Source of the DNA: Eutrigla gurnardus
Lineage: Eukaryota > Chordata > Actinopteri > Perciformes > Triglidae
Reading direction: 5' to 3'
DNA: 64,000 nt
Assembly (NCBI GenBank): GCA_963514095.1
Contig: OY741285.1
Coordinates: 17,923,320-17,987,319 of the forward strand
Shown here: positions 1 through 11,741 of the stretch, piece by piece
Position numbering within the stretch: the stretch's first letter is position 1
Layout: the number at the start of each line of letters is the position of its first letter
Translations under genes and position numbers: made by a program
Notes under the pieces: generated by a model
The model's database searches: none
What the model was told of the DNA's origin: nothing
What the model saw: the letters and a program-made list of their open reading frames with translations, nothing else

Positions 1-1192
1 CATGCTACTGTAGAATCATCTGCAGTATGGGTCGGTTCAATTTAATTCACTTAATAGTTAATACATAGTGTGAAACAAAATAAGTACTATTGCAACTAAT
101 TATTTTTTGCATTATAGATTAATCTCTCTCTTTTGGATTAATTGTCCGGTCTATAAAATGTAAATTTGCTTGTTTCCTATAACCATAACAGTTGCTGGAT
201 AAATAAATAACATATCCACTTATATAAAAAAAGGGCTAAATGCCACATTCAGATCATGTCTGGGCAGGGAATGTCTGCACATAGCAACAGTTGAGCAGGC
301 GGGTAGCAGCTAACGGGTAGCAGGGTAATTGTATGGAGAGCATTACTTCGTCTGTGGCGACGGCGTCCTGCCGCCGTGGGTCGGGATGCTGCCATCGTCG
401 GTCGCTGGCGTATGAGCACAGTGCAGCGAGGTGGCTATTAGCTAGCCGGTGGTACTCTAACTACCAGAACAAAGGAGAGATAACAATAACAACAACACAC
501 ACAGAGGGACTTCATTCTCTCTCTAGGACACAATTATTCCACTATCTACACAGAAAATAGTTGTTTGTGGCTCTATTAATGTTCTGAAGGTCATAGATGT
601 AGAACTTTAAAGGTATTTCCCAAAGGCCCTTTCATTTCTTGTTTGTGAGCTAATCAGTTAATTGGCTAATTGAAATTCCTACTCCTCCTAAGAATAGTTT
701 GAGCATAGATAAACTCTAAGGCAGAACGTAATTACGGTCTCGTCATCCCTTGTGTGAGCATTCAGTGACGGCTCTGATTTGGCTCGAGTCAAAAACATTT
801 AACAGTGTTTTCAACGATGCATGCAAATACAAGTGAGCCTGCTTACATCTAAAAAGGCACTGTCAAAACTGACTGGCTCTTTTGCCGCGGTGTTGCCAGG
901 GAGACGGGCCCCATATGACTGGATGGGTTAGCTCCGAAGCTACGAGGTGCTACTTTGTAACCCAGATGGACAAACTAAACAGCAGAGAGAGAGTGAGAGA
1001 GAGAGTAAACAAAGACTCAAGAAAAAAAGGAAAATAGGTGTTAAATGTGGCAGCGGAGGGAACAAATGATCACGAAGAGAAAAATCGAGAAATTAGTTGG
1101 AATAATTGAAAGAAAAAGTGTGAAAAAGCAGGTCTAGCACTGAATTAGTGTTGTGGATGGCTCGCAAGGTTCTGCATGCATAATCACCTTGG

Positions 1193-1194
<2 letters not shown>

Positions 1195-1253
<59 letters not shown>
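1195..1253. repeat. (GT)n microsatellite
   Basis: About 29 GT units, uninterrupted. Confidence 0.97.
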
Positions 1254-1255
<2 letters not shown>

Positions 1256-1833
1256 CAGCAGCTGCAGAAGGCCTCCATTAGCATGCTGGAGGTGGTTATG
1301 TAAACTGTCATGCTGGTGGACTGGAGCGAATGTGGGAAACAGAGGCCTCCGTCTTCGCGAGGGCAACTTCAGCGGTTGCGATGGATTGTTGTTTGATGCA
1401 CGACACCGCTGGGAAGCGATACAAGCTGGAGGGCTTCGAGGAGATGCTGCGGCCGTCTCCGTTGAAGTGGTAGATGCATTGGAATTGCATTATGTCTGCA
1501 TTAACGGTGGCGGTCAGATATGATCAAAACCACGTATCCAGCTCGTCCAGCTGAGCTGCATTGATTTCCACAACCTCGGAGCGTTTCGGTGGGGAGCTGC
1601 AGTTATTTATTTTTTATTCTAAGTACACAATACACAGACATTCTTCTATGACGAGTCCCCCAACTATTGCCGAATCATAATGACATAAATCAAAAGTTTC
1701 ATTCATCACATCATTTCTTTTCCATTTGCATTAGGGTAAGCAGATACATATTACATGAATGAAACTGAAATACTGGATTACTGCAATTTAGTTTCATGTG
1801 GACTTGGTTTTAATCATACATTAACTCAACTGC

Positions 1834-1837
<4 letters not shown>

Positions 1838-1867
<30 letters not shown>
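1838..1867. repeat. (CA)n microsatellite
   Basis: About 15 CA units in ppp1r9b intron 1. Confidence 0.95.
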
Positions 1868-1869
<2 letters not shown>

Positions 1870-2029
1870 ATTCAGCATTTACCACGCTCCCATGGGTGCA
1901 CAGGAAGTGTGTTTTTTTTCCTTTTCAGTAGAAGTTACTATATTTGGAGTAGCAGGAAACGGTGATAAGCTGCCACGGCTGCAAAGTAAAGAATGACAAA
2001 AATGAGATTATAGATGACACTGTCGCGTC

Positions 2030-2115
2030 TGTGTGCTTAATATGAATCCAGGCTAGAGTTAGCTTAGCTTAGCTTAGCCCAGAGACTGGAGATGGTGGGG
2101 GGGAGACAGCTATCC
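2030..2115 (+). repeat. Fish SINE fragment, + orientation
   Basis: Contains the TTAGCTTAGCTTAGC core followed by AGAGACTGGAGATGG and GACAGCTATCCTGGC, which matches a SINE core I recognise from percomorph genomes. Diverged copy. Confidence 0.55.
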
Positions 2116-2179
2116 TGGCTTTGTCGGAATATAAAACCATAAATTGTCTCAACATGTACATTAACAACATTTCAAGATC

Positions 2180-2312
2180 TTATTGGATATGTTTCCCTCC
2201 AACTGCTGGTCTTTGTGCTAAACTAAGTATCTCCTAGTGTTAGCTTCATACAGACAAACCAGAGAGTTGTATTGATCTTCTCATCTAACCCTCGCCAAAC
2301 ACGAGCATGTAA
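2180..2312 (-). repeat. Fish SINE fragment, - orientation
   Basis: On the minus strand it reads GGGTTAGATGAGAAGATCAA then GTCTGTATGAAGCTAA and a TTAGTTTAGC core, the same SINE as the + copy just to its left. It lies only 65 bases before the exon at 2378. Confidence 0.55.
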
Positions 2313-2377
2313 CAAATTCAAGGAATTCCGCCTGTTCTGTGTTTGAGTTTGACCCCGTGTGTCTGCGTCTCCTGCAG

Positions 2378-2510
2378 GTGTTTGCCACCTACCCCAACGA
2401 GGACTATGACCGGCGGAACGAGGACGTGGATCCCATGGCAGCGTCCGCAGAGTACGAGCTGGAGAAGAGGGTGGAGAGACTGGACCTGTTCCCCGTGGAG
2501 CTGGAGAAAG
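2378..2510 (+). CDS. ppp1r9b: ppp1r9b exon: end of PP1-binding region
   Basis: Begins [14 protein letters not shown] after a CTGCAG acceptor and ends ELEK plus one base before GTACGC. It encodes the segment just C-terminal to the PP1-docking motif, including [15 protein letters not shown], which links into the PDZ domain. 133 bases, leaving phase 1. Confidence 0.93.
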
Positions 2511-5500
2511 GTACGCAGCATCACACGGCCACTCAAATGAAAATGAGGAGGATTTCTTTATTTCTTCTGTAAAAAGGCCTTCAGTGTTCACTGACAGCCT
2601 TCTGCCAAGCACCTTGTTTCCCCCAGAGAGCCACACTTCCCTCAACATCCCTTCAACATTACAGCACATTAATATATTCATAGATGACTATATTTAGTTG
2701 TGTACAGGGTAAGCTACGCAGGATTCCATATGTGACTGTGTTCTATAGAAAAGATGCTGCTGTGTCGTACGGTATACAGGTTACACCTCAGGCAGGAAAT
2801 TCTTATCTCTTTCAAATCACATGAAGAAGTGAAACGGTGATATTTTAAGACTCCTCAAGATGCAAACAAGCTTGTGCGTGCTTTCATCACAAATCGATTC
2901 CAGCAAACATACAGAGAGCTTCTGTCAGTATCTGGACAAAGCGGAAAGAAAAGATCTCACGTCGTTTCCGATCCGTTGCCTCGGCTGATTTAAGATGCTG
3001 CTTATACTTCGGATAATACTACTCGTGGACTGATTGTGTGGATGATGTGCTGCAATGATATGTTGTATTGGGTACAAGTGGACCCCCAGATGTCCTCAGC
3101 TCCCTGTACACCCCAAAAAACAGTCAGATCGTCAGACAGTCAGATGTATATTATAAGTATATATTACACTTCTACAAGACAAGTTTATTATGTATTTTGA
3201 GTCCAAATGGAGGATTTATTGAGGTGTTTTTTTAACCACCATCAGCTTTATGGAGGATAGTATTTCAAGTTTGTACCATGCTCCCTGTTTCGTGCTATTC
3301 TGAAGAAACACAGCAAGGTGCCGACCAAAGGCAGGGGAAGAGATGACCGCTAGCAAGCAATCAAGGATGTAAACAACGCAACGTAATAAATTGGGGTTGT
3401 GAATATTTCATGAGGAAGGGTAATGCATTTGTCAGGCCTCAAGGACACTGAATGAAAACCCAGTTTACCAGTCAACTCCACAGGGCACGTTTCATTCGGA
3501 TCACACCTGTGGTTAAAGGGGGATTGAACCGGCGTGTCTCACTGACTTCCACACAACAGCTGCACATTATTACCAACAATGTCAATCATGAGCCGCTGAA
3601 ACGTGGATTACAGCTACAGCATGGTAACAACCGGCATGGCGTTTCCCCCACTCTCTCCCAGACGGCGAAGGCCTGGGCATCAGTATCATCGGGATGGGTG
3701 CGGGGGCCGATATGGGCCTGGAGAAGCTGGGCATCTTCGTCAAGACCGTCACGGACGGAGGGGCAGCGCACAGAGACACCAGGTACGTCTATTCACGTCT
3801 AACTCACTTTGGATCGCCCAGATTCTTCATCCGACGAAGACGCGTCGTGTTCCTGGCTTTGTAAACCTGTGCGTGACCCTGCGGCCGGCTCAGTAGTTGT
3901 TTTAGTAGTTTTATTTGGAGGAGCGGATGCTTCATTGTCCCACTTGTCTCTCTGACTCCTGGCAGCTGCAGATAGCTCTCACTGCCAAGATCGAGGGCTT
4001 ACAAACGGAGCGTGGCTCGTGTGGGATTGAGTGTAAAGATGATGAGTAAAGGCCGGCTGAGCTATCACGGCGGTGCTAAACCTTCCTCTTTACCCCCCCA
4101 AAGGATCCAGGTGAACGATCTGATTGTGGAGGTGGACGGGACCAGTTTGGTGGGAGTCACCCAGAACTTTGCAGCCTCCGTGCTGAGGAACACCTCAGGA
4201 ACTGTCAAGTAAGTCGTTTTTTATTTTATTTATTTATTTTTTTGCAATTGCTCTGAAGCACCGAGAAATACAAATCATCCAACAGCAGGATGGAAATGTC
4301 AGTCTTAGATTCAAGTTTTAATTTGTCCATTGATTTATAGCCAAAAATGCCCCCCAAAATGTATTGGAATATTTGGTATTTTTTGCAGTGGGCTTGTATG
4401 AGGGCCTTGTCTGTCGGCAGTGTGCTATCTCCAGTGGATGGGAGTCCCCAGTCTGGAGCAACAGAAGTATCAACACAGGAGCAAAGCACTGTACTGCTGT
4501 GGGCAGCAGCCAAATCTATTTTTGGCAGCTAAAATATTAGTTTAAGTGTATTCAGAATATTTGAACCGCTCTACATTGCCGTGAGACCAATCCTCCGTGT
4601 ATGCTCTCATCAAAGCCACCATTGACATGGAAGTAATAGAAGTCTACCGCAGCATGGATCAGTTAGGTTGTTGGTATCATTGTGTCATTCTGAACTAACC
4701 CTTTAAACACCATTCACACAATAACACAAGCAGACGGACCATCGAGACACCAGCGACTTCTGTGTTCTAGAAGGTGATGTGACTGTTTAGTGTGACGGCT
4801 TAGAGCACAGATAACGACTTGAGTTCCCCACAGAAAGGGCAAATACTCATAACGTAGCCAACACTTAAAGTGAGGATGGATTTTTTTCCTGCTGGCCCTG
4901 TCAACAGCAGTACATTGCTTTGCTAATACCCCACTTAAAAAAATCCACACTAGCCCTTTAACACATTCCAATGCTCCACCTGTGCTCTTTCTAGTGCAAA
5001 TTAGCAAACGCCAACGTGCCGGTGAACATGGTAAACATCAGCTGCTGCTGTGAGCATGTCAGCATGCTGGTGTTATTTATGTCAAAGTGCCGCCGTGGTC
5101 TCCGTCAACGTGGTTTTAACAGAAGCCATCTTGCGTCTCGTTACACTCCGTTGCCACAGCTCGCCATGACATCAGCGTTCTTGTTGAGGAGACGACCACA
5201 TCCTGCCCCATTCGGCTTACCAGACTGCAGATTTGTATCTCAAGTCTCGCAGGGCCACGATTCCAGCCTGCAGGGGTGTTGCAACGCTCCTTTCGGAGAC
5301 GTCCTGAATACGCTCCCCCTAGAACCACAGAAAACACAGTTATCAGTGACAAATACACTCGGCATCAAAAGCATGATTCTGAAAATGCCAGAAGGGTATT
5401 TATAGCCGAGCTCTTGGGTGCTTGTGGTGGAGCTGACCGTTCCCTGACGTGCTCCTTTTGTCATCCAAGCTCATTCATAATTCAGCGTCTGGTGGTCAGC

Positions 5501-8500
5501 GCCGTGAGGGTGATTGTTAAGTGTTGTGTGACTTGTGAAGATCAGAGACCTCCATAGATAGCTCATACATTATGGATCCGCTGCAGCGATGGCGAAGGGC
5601 ACTAGAGCTCAGACCTACTCGTTAAAAAATAGCGTCCGGCAGACAGATAGACGCAGGCAGGAAGTGTGTTTGCGAGCATTTACTTACTCGTTAGCGCCGC
5701 AGAAATTGAAAGGCTGCAGCAGGTCGGCTTGATAACCGCCTGCCGCTCCTTCTTGATTTACTGCGTTTTTTTTCCTGTTTACACGGTGGCTTTTAATTGG
5801 ACAGAGATGTGTGAGCCTCGATCAGGAAACGTATAGTGTCTATAATGAACTGTACAATACGCCGCGGCAGAGACAAGGGCTTGATTTAATCACAGAAAAA
5901 GGGCAACTCCATAGAGACTGCCTTTGTTCGGCTCCAAACAGGAAGACATTCTCTGTCATCAGAGAGGCTGCACATTCCATAATGCATTAATACATAGCAC
6001 TTTACGGACTGAAGAGGCTGAGAGCAGTGTACTGTCTATGAAAAAGGCATTCCTGGGCCGCGTGGAGCCAGGGTTCATGCTCAGTGGCCAGGAGTAAATA
6101 AATAAAAAAAAGGCCCACCATGTATTATTTAGTATGCATGTGCAGTATCATACCATATCAGAAGGATTATTTCGGTTCAGCTAGCTAGTTCAAACCCAAG
6201 ATGTGTTCACACCAAAGGCTGAGCGACTCTTTCACACGGTGCTATTGCATACAAAGTCAATGCAAGGAGAAAATGTGAAATCTGTATGACACAGTGATGC
6301 GGAAGCATCAGCGTTTAGATTCTCCTGCTGACGTCGCTGAATCAGACATGGAGACGAAGCCTACGGTAGCTGTAGTCTGTGGTCTCCCAGAGCTCGAGGA
6401 TGGAACCGGAGACTGTCTGTGGTACAAAAAACAAGGTGGCTGCCATATTTATGCCGATATGACCTTATTTTATTTGAATGTTATCCTAGCCTACTTCCGA
6501 TCAATCCAAACTCCATTCAGAAAACAAGCATTTTTAAAGTTATTTGCTAACAAACCATGACTTATAATAGTCGTCATGATGTAATTGTTTCTGCCTCTTT
6601 TTTTATCAGCTTATTGCAATTAAATCACAACAACATAGTTTATCTTGGATTCCAACGGCTGCAGTGAACCAGCTGATGTGTGGCTTACCAGATACAATGA
6701 CCTCATCACCTCTGGGTGATGTTATGAACTCAGACAGGACGGTGTATGATTACTCCGCGTATCTGGGACTTCAACATGTACACATCAGCAATAGGGGTGA
6801 TTGTAGTTATTGTGGTGGATGAAAAATTCTCAGTGTCTACACACACACTCACATCATAACTGAGCTGGACTGCCGATTGTCAAAACACAGGTTTGTGATC
6901 GGGCGGGAAAAGCCGGGAGAACAGAGTGAAGTGGCCCAGCTCATCCAGCAGACCCTGGAGCAGGAACGCTGGCAGAGGGAGATGATGGAGCAGCGCTACA
7001 ATCAGTACATGGACGAACAAGAGGTGAGCTTTTGAACATCACCATGAGTTGAGGGAACGGCTCGCTGTGTTATCCTTGAAACGGCGGTGGTGCGGCGCCA
7101 CGCATACACAGTGCACAAGTGAAGGTGCTTACTAATCACTTCCCCTCCATTCACTTGCATGCACACATGCACTAGAGGTCCTAACAATAACAATTTCAAG
7201 TTTATTTTATAAATATTAGGCCTTGGAAAACATGAAATTGTCATAAGTTTGAATCAACTTGAACATTTGATCAAATTCCATGTATCATGTATATTTTAGT
7301 TAATATCAGCCAAGTTCTCCTGCATCATAACATATAACACTCTGTCTACCACTCAACCTTATGCTCCACACTTACCTACTCGGAAATGCTTACATGAACA
7401 ATGCTCACATGTCATATTCACCTGTTGAGACAAACCACTACATCGTCACACTGCTATGTGGAAGAAGGCGATGGCTCGATTTGTTGGTTATTTGTCTTCT
7501 TTCCCAGACCAAATAGTAGTATTTACCTTGATGTTTACCTGCTGGACTTATTTGAATATTAAAAACAAGAGGATTTGTCTAAAGTCTACATGTCATTCAA
7601 ATCTGACTTTAAACGTGTTTTAAAAATAATTCAATCTAATTCTCTGATGTGTGTAGACTCACTACAATTCAGATTTGAGAAAAATTGCATTTAAAGTCAT
7701 AAACAAAAGCCAAACAGAACATCCTTATGTTTTGCAATCAATCATTGCCTCCTCGTGGCCTTGGTTCCTCTTCAGGATTATGCAATGTATCCCAGAAGTC
7801 CCCAGCGTGGTTGTGCTGTGTGTGCTCCTGGTGAGACGCCACACTATTGTGTGCAGCATGTCGTGTCAGGCCGATCACACGATAAGCTCTGCCCCGAAAC
7901 GGGGACGGATCAGGACGACTCAAATTTGGTGCCCTCGACTGTCCTTCCACCGTTAATCTATGTGACGTCCTCTCTGTTTTAGTTTCACATGAACGGAGCG
8001 TGGGCTAATAAAAACCCGCCTGGAGTTTCATTATTAAACAGACAGGAAGTTGCCCCATTCATGTAACTGTGATGCTGGGTGGTTCTTGAAAAGCATTAGG
8101 TTTTATACTGGAGAGGACGGTCTGCTCTTTAGAGTTTTGCTCCACCTAGTGGCTGTTTGGCATCACAGCGCAGATGTGCTTGTAAAGACACCATCGAATC
8201 ACAAATTTACTTTGTTTTCCTGTTTGATGTGTCCACATTTTTTCATCAATAAATGTAAACAACTATATGATGTCATCAGCACATCATACCATAAGAAACA
8301 TAATTGATGTCTGAACAATTTGACTTCCCAAAATGCAGCTTTCCATCTCTGAATGATTCTGGTTTGCAACTTGAATGCGTGTGATTGGCTGCTGCAGCAA
8401 CAGGACTCGACTGGAAGTACATTAAACAAGGAAGCGAGCCGTTACTTCAAAGGGTCGGGCTCACCCTCTTGTGTGTGAATGTGTTCCTAACCTGGACCTG

Positions 8501-10253
8501 GTCCCTGCAGGGAGGTGAATATGGCACAGATGAGGAGGAGGATGAGGACGAGGAGGTGAGTCCGCCGTATCCCAGCGCCATCGAGGTGTTCGACTTGGCG
8601 GAGAACGAGGACATGTCCCCTCTGGAGACAGACCCCGAGAAACTGGCACATAAATACAAAGAGGTGAGAAGCGAACTCCTTAATTGGAGCATTTCCTGTG
8701 TAATCACAGCGTCTTCCCTCTAATTAAAACATGCATTTAAAAATGGCCTTCTCTCTTTGTTCTAAAGCTCCAAATAAAGCATGCTGTCACCCAGGCCGAG
8801 ATCCAACAGCTGAAAAGAAAAGTAGGTGGTTACGCTGACATCATATTTAATAATCACGTATTCCGTTGGGAGAAAATGTTAGTGAAAAGGCCCGTCTTTC
8901 CAGCTGCACCATGCGGAGCAGGACAAGCAGCGCTGGCGGATGGACAAGGCCCAGCTGGAGCAGACTCTGCAGGAGAACAAGGAGCGCATGGAGAAGCTGG
9001 AGGGCTACTGGATGGAGGCTCAGAGCCTGTGCCAGGCGGTGGACGAGCACCTGAAGGAGACGCAGTCCCAGTATCAGGCGCTGGAGCGCAAGTACAGCAA
9101 AGCCAAGCGCCTGATCAAGGAGTATCAGCAGAAGTAAGGCAGCGTGACGGCGTGGGCTCAGAGAGGCATGTGATTCATTGATTCATTGCATCCGAGTCAG
9201 AGTCCCAACACTGTGCTTCCTTCTCAACAGGGAGATCGAGTACCTGAAGAAGGAGACGCAGCGTTGTGCACAAGTCGGAGAAGAGGCCTCTCTTCTGAAG
9301 GAGGAGTCCGGGCAACTCCAAGAGCAGGTGACCGAGGAGCAAGACTTTCTAAGAGTTTCACATGTTACATTTGGTATTCTTTGAACGCTGTATAACAGGA
9401 AACAGGACTCACTTCAGGTCGCTAGCTTTCAAAGATTACCGTCACCTTGATGACTGAGAACTTTCACAGACAAATGTTGTTCACTAAATCGGTTTTGGAG
9501 CTTTAAAACTCTCCACTTTTTGCAGTTTGAGGCTGTGTTGTTTTCTTATTTTTGAAAGCATTCGTGAGAACAATTTCAAACTGTGGAGACGGACTCCTGA
9601 GATTCTGACTAGAGTGGGGTTTTGTAGTGTTTCGGTTTGATCGTACATCACAGAGCTGCACAGACGGTGAACACATTTCAGTCCACGTTGTTCTCTCCTC
9701 ATCCATGCATCATGACTCACCTGATATTCTGTGGTTGAACGCACTCAGACGTCTAGATTGATCACATAAAGCCAACTCACCGCTACAGACACGCCAGAAC
9801 AAGTCTAATTCATGATATATTGATGCTGATACATGCAGAACCAACAATAATATAACATGGTATTACGCTTCTATTTTAGTCTATTTATCTGACTTTAATA
9901 GTCATTCTGTTAGACACTGGTGTTATAATTACCTTATACACTTTATGTTGTTGTAATTAACTTTTCTATTTGATTTGACTTATTTTACTAATTATATCAC
10001 ACGTATTGCTATTCTATTTGGTGCTGTCATTATCACTATTGGAAGTTTATTTTTATAGTTGTTTTTTCTCTATTATTCTGGTGTTATTTTGAGTCTCTGG
10101 CACAAGAATTTAAAGTTTTCTCATATTTAGTATATATATTTAAAAAAAAATCTCCTGTATGCAGCATAATGACATAACTGCATTTCCCTCTCTGTCCTCT
10201 AGGTGGCTGACCTGGAGTGCAGGGTGGAGGAGCTGAAATCTGAACCTTTATAG
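2378..10253 (+). CDS. ppp1r9b: Spinophilin/neurabin-2 (protein phosphatase 1 regulatory subunit 9B), 3' nine exons, partial
   Basis: Spinophilin is an actin-binding scaffold of dendritic spines that targets protein phosphatase 1 and binds receptors through a PDZ domain. Nine exons splice in frame with GT-AG borders: 2378-2510, 3662-3782, 4104-4208, 6891-7023, 8511-8663, 8768-8821, 8904-9133, 9231-9327, 10203-10253. They give 358 residues and a TAG stop. In order I see the end of the PP1-binding region ([15 protein letters not shown]), a PDZ domain with GLGI carboxylate loop, an acidic linker ([10 protein letters not shown]) and a long coiled coil. Signature strings [15 protein letters not shown] and the early end after the coiled coil, with no SAM domain, fit spinophilin rather than neurabin-1. 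The large first coding exon (actin-binding region, RVxF motif) must lie upstream of base 1. Fish often keep two copies (ppp1r9ba/bb); I cannot say which this is. Confidence 0.93.
3662..3782 (+). CDS. ppp1r9b: ppp1r9b exon: first half of PDZ domain
   Basis: Reads [17 protein letters not shown], then [23 protein letters not shown] is the carboxylate-binding loop of the PDZ fold. Acceptor CCCAG, donor GTACGT. The last residues read RDTR where mammals have RDGR. Confidence 0.93.
4104..4208 (+). CDS. ppp1r9b: ppp1r9b exon: second half of PDZ domain
   Basis: Reads [20 protein letters not shown] and on to LRNTSGTV. The VND and VGVTQNFA segments are near-identical to mammalian spinophilin/neurabin PDZ. 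The acceptor is AAAG, the donor GTAAGT; 105 bases keep the frame. Confidence 0.92.
6891..7023 (+). CDS. ppp1r9b: ppp1r9b exon: end of PDZ and start of helical region
   Basis: Reads [20 protein letters not shown], then [19 protein letters not shown], ending at DEQE before [15 protein letters not shown] is the last PDZ strand and boundary; the QTLEQER stretch begins the linker helix. 133 bases from a CACAG acceptor. Confidence 0.93.
8511..8663 (+). CDS. ppp1r9b: ppp1r9b exon: acidic linker
   Basis: Reads [20 protein letters not shown], then [15 protein letters not shown] and EKLAHKYKE. The acidic run and the IEVF.LAENED motif are shared with human spinophilin. The reading frame passes through an internal GTGAGT at 8555 that looks like a donor but is coding here. 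153 bases, phase 0 at both ends. Confidence 0.92.
8768..8821 (+). CDS. ppp1r9b: ppp1r9b exon: coiled-coil start (18 codons)
   Basis: A 54-base micro-exon reading [18 protein letters not shown] between CTAAAG and GTAGGT. It matches the spinophilin segment [18 protein letters not shown] almost exactly and begins the coiled coil. Confidence 0.93.
8904..9133 (+). CDS. ppp1r9b: ppp1r9b exon: main coiled coil
   Basis: Reads [20 protein letters not shown] onward through [38 protein letters not shown] and ends in YQQ plus two bases before GTAAGG. This is the most conserved coiled-coil block of the family, used for self-association. Confidence 0.94.
9231..9327 (+). CDS. ppp1r9b: ppp1r9b exon: distal coiled coil
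   Basis: Completes K then [41 protein letters not shown] matches EIEFLKKET of mammalian spinophilin; the remainder is diverged. The donor is GTGACC, weaker than the others in the gene, but the next exon joins in frame. Confidence 0.88.
9328..10202 (+). other. ppp1r9b last coding intron
   Basis: An 875-base AT-rich intron between the distal coiled-coil exon and the terminal exon. Nothing but low-complexity AT and T runs is apparent. Confidence 0.6.
10203..10253 (+). CDS. ppp1r9b: ppp1r9b terminal coding exon
   Basis: After acceptor CCTCTAG the frame reads [16 protein letters not shown] and stops with TAG (10251-10253). It resembles the KISELEGNLQTL end of mammalian spinophilin in spacing and heptad pattern, and it confirms the absence of a SAM domain. 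Confidence 0.85.
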   Translation: MADLECRVEELKSEPL

Positions 10254-10487
10254 AAAAGCCTTTTTGTGTGCATTACGCATCTCGGAGAGCAGAACTTGAC
10301 CCGCCGGAGGAGGCGGCGGTTGTGTTGTCCTCGTTACGACCTGCAGGGTATTTTCTCGTCACCACCTCCAGCTCGGTTTCCGGTCGCATACTGTACGTGT
10401 TCGTCCTCGGGCTCAGTATTTCAGCCACTTAACCCTCTTAACCATGTTTTTCTGTAAACATTCATGGGAAATGTGAAGAACGGTTTC

Positions 10488-10498
10488 ATCATCACCAC

Positions 10499-10530
<32 letters not shown>
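10488..10530 (+). repeat. (ATC)n microsatellite in 3' UTR
   Basis: About 14 imperfect to perfect CAT/ATC units inside the ppp1r9b 3' UTR, a likely length-polymorphic site. Confidence 0.85.
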
Positions 10531-10532
<2 letters not shown>

Positions 10533-11699
10533 CACAGACACTGTTGAGCTCTAGGTACCGTTTCTTTTTTCATTTCCAGAGTTCAGTATTTAATCCCTTA
10601 ATTTGTGGTTTTGTGACAGATCAGGCTGTTGCTCTTCATTGCCAAAAAAAACCTCCCAGAATCCCTCTCTTTCTTTCTTTCGCCTAGTTTCGTGAGCTTT
10701 TCTTTGGTACAGGTGTGATACTGTGTGGTTTAACAATCAGTTTGGTTTGTAAAGAAAAAGTTTTAATATTAATGTGTATAACATTTAACATAATATAAAC
10801 TAATGAGCTTGAGGGTTTGTTGTATATTTTACGTGATGAAGACGTGGACGTTGGATGGAGATTGCACTGAAGAAGACATCGACAAGGTGCTTCACTGGAA
10901 CGGAGGAACGAACGGGGGGAGGATGTTTTGACGTGTCTTGGAAATTGTATAAACGGTAACCCGACCTTCGTAGGGGTCTTGTCACTTAACCTTGAGAACC
11001 ACCTGCTGCCTACCTTTCAGAAGTGTTTTGTGTATTTTTTACACATTGAAAGACTCATTAATGAGCGTCCAATCCTCCGGTTTCAACCCCTCGCTTCTTT
11101 CAAAAAGGAAAAAAAAAGGACCAGAGAAACAAGCCTCCACAACTGCTGTGCCACAAAATGAAAATGGAACTTTTTCCTCCCCTTCGCAAAATGGCTGTCG
11201 TCAAGGACTTGTGTTACCAGTATTAGTTAGGACTACTGATGTGAGGAACGTTACTGACTGGGATGTGGAAGAAGCCGTTACCAGCAGCAAAGTTACAGAT
11301 TTTAAAAGCTTGCGACTCGAACCAGCAGCTGCGTTTGACTCCGCTGTGTGTAGCACATGGAAAACACTGCCAGGTTTACACCCGTTTCAATTTACGCACA
11401 GTTTAAAAATGAAATTGAGTCTACTTGTGTCAACTGTCATACCAGTATGTTTGTATAGTTCGGGTAAGACTGAAATATTTTCATTTTACTTAATATTTAT
11501 AATATAGTCAAAAGGTGGAAAAATGAGCTAACAAGGACAAAAACTGACAAACGCAATGTTCAATAGGAAAAAGGGTAGATCTGGATGACTACAAAAACAA
11601 AATTAAGATTAATGAATTGAAAAAAAAGGCATGGTTATGAGTATTTTCATAATATTAGGGCTTGTACAGTGCACATGCTTTGCATTGTATGTTTTGTGG

Positions 11700-11705
11700 A
11701 ATAAA
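11700..11705 (+). terminator. ppp1r9b: Polyadenylation signal AATAAA for ppp1r9b
   Basis: Canonical AATAAA followed within 30 bases by a GT-rich stretch (GATGGTCGAGTTGGTGG), the usual downstream element. It lies 1.45 kb after the stop codon. Confidence 0.55.
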
Positions 11706-11735
11706 TGGTCAACAGTGATGGTCGAGTTGGTGGTT

Positions 11736-11741
11736 TTTATT
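11736..11741 (-). terminator. Polyadenylation signal AATAAA for the PRDM9-like gene
   Basis: TTTATT on the + strand gives AATAAA on the minus strand, about 270 bases after the minus-strand stop at 12010. It is the first canonical signal after that stop. Confidence 0.45.

Larger units (their letters stand above)
1..2377 (+). other. Intron sequence (end of ppp1r9b intron 1)
   Basis: No exon is visible before the acceptor at 2376-2377 (CTGCAG). The stretch holds a GT microsatellite at 1195-1253, a CA microsatellite at 1838-1867, and an inverted pair of SINE fragments at about 2030-2312. The small reading frames over the GT/CA repeats are repeat artefacts. Confidence 0.7.
2511..8510 (+). other. 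ppp1r9b introns between the PP1-binding and acidic-linker exons
   Basis: Introns at 2511-3661, 3783-4103, 4209-6890 and 7024-8510. The 4209-6890 intron carries relics of dispersed repeats: GCATGTCAGCATGCTGG near 5054 and a repeat-like block at 6190-6300. I see no alternative coding exon. Short frames in these introns do not resemble any family. Confidence 0.6.
10254..11720 (+). other. ppp1r9b: 3' UTR of ppp1r9b (inferred end)
   Basis: About 1.5 kb follow the TAG stop with no splice-like structure or long frame. It includes an ATC trinucleotide run (10488-10530) and ends at the first good AATAAA downstream (11700-11705). The extent is an inference; no transcript evidence is available. Confidence 0.5.

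Noticed and set aside
1093..1366. Frames encoding poly-His/Thr and poly-Cys/Val
   Set aside because: They are translations of the GT/CA microsatellite at 1195-1253.
8555..8560. GTGAGT inside the acidic-linker exon as a donor site
   Set aside because: Reading through gives [19 protein letters not shown], which is conserved spinophilin sequence, so the exon extends to 8663.
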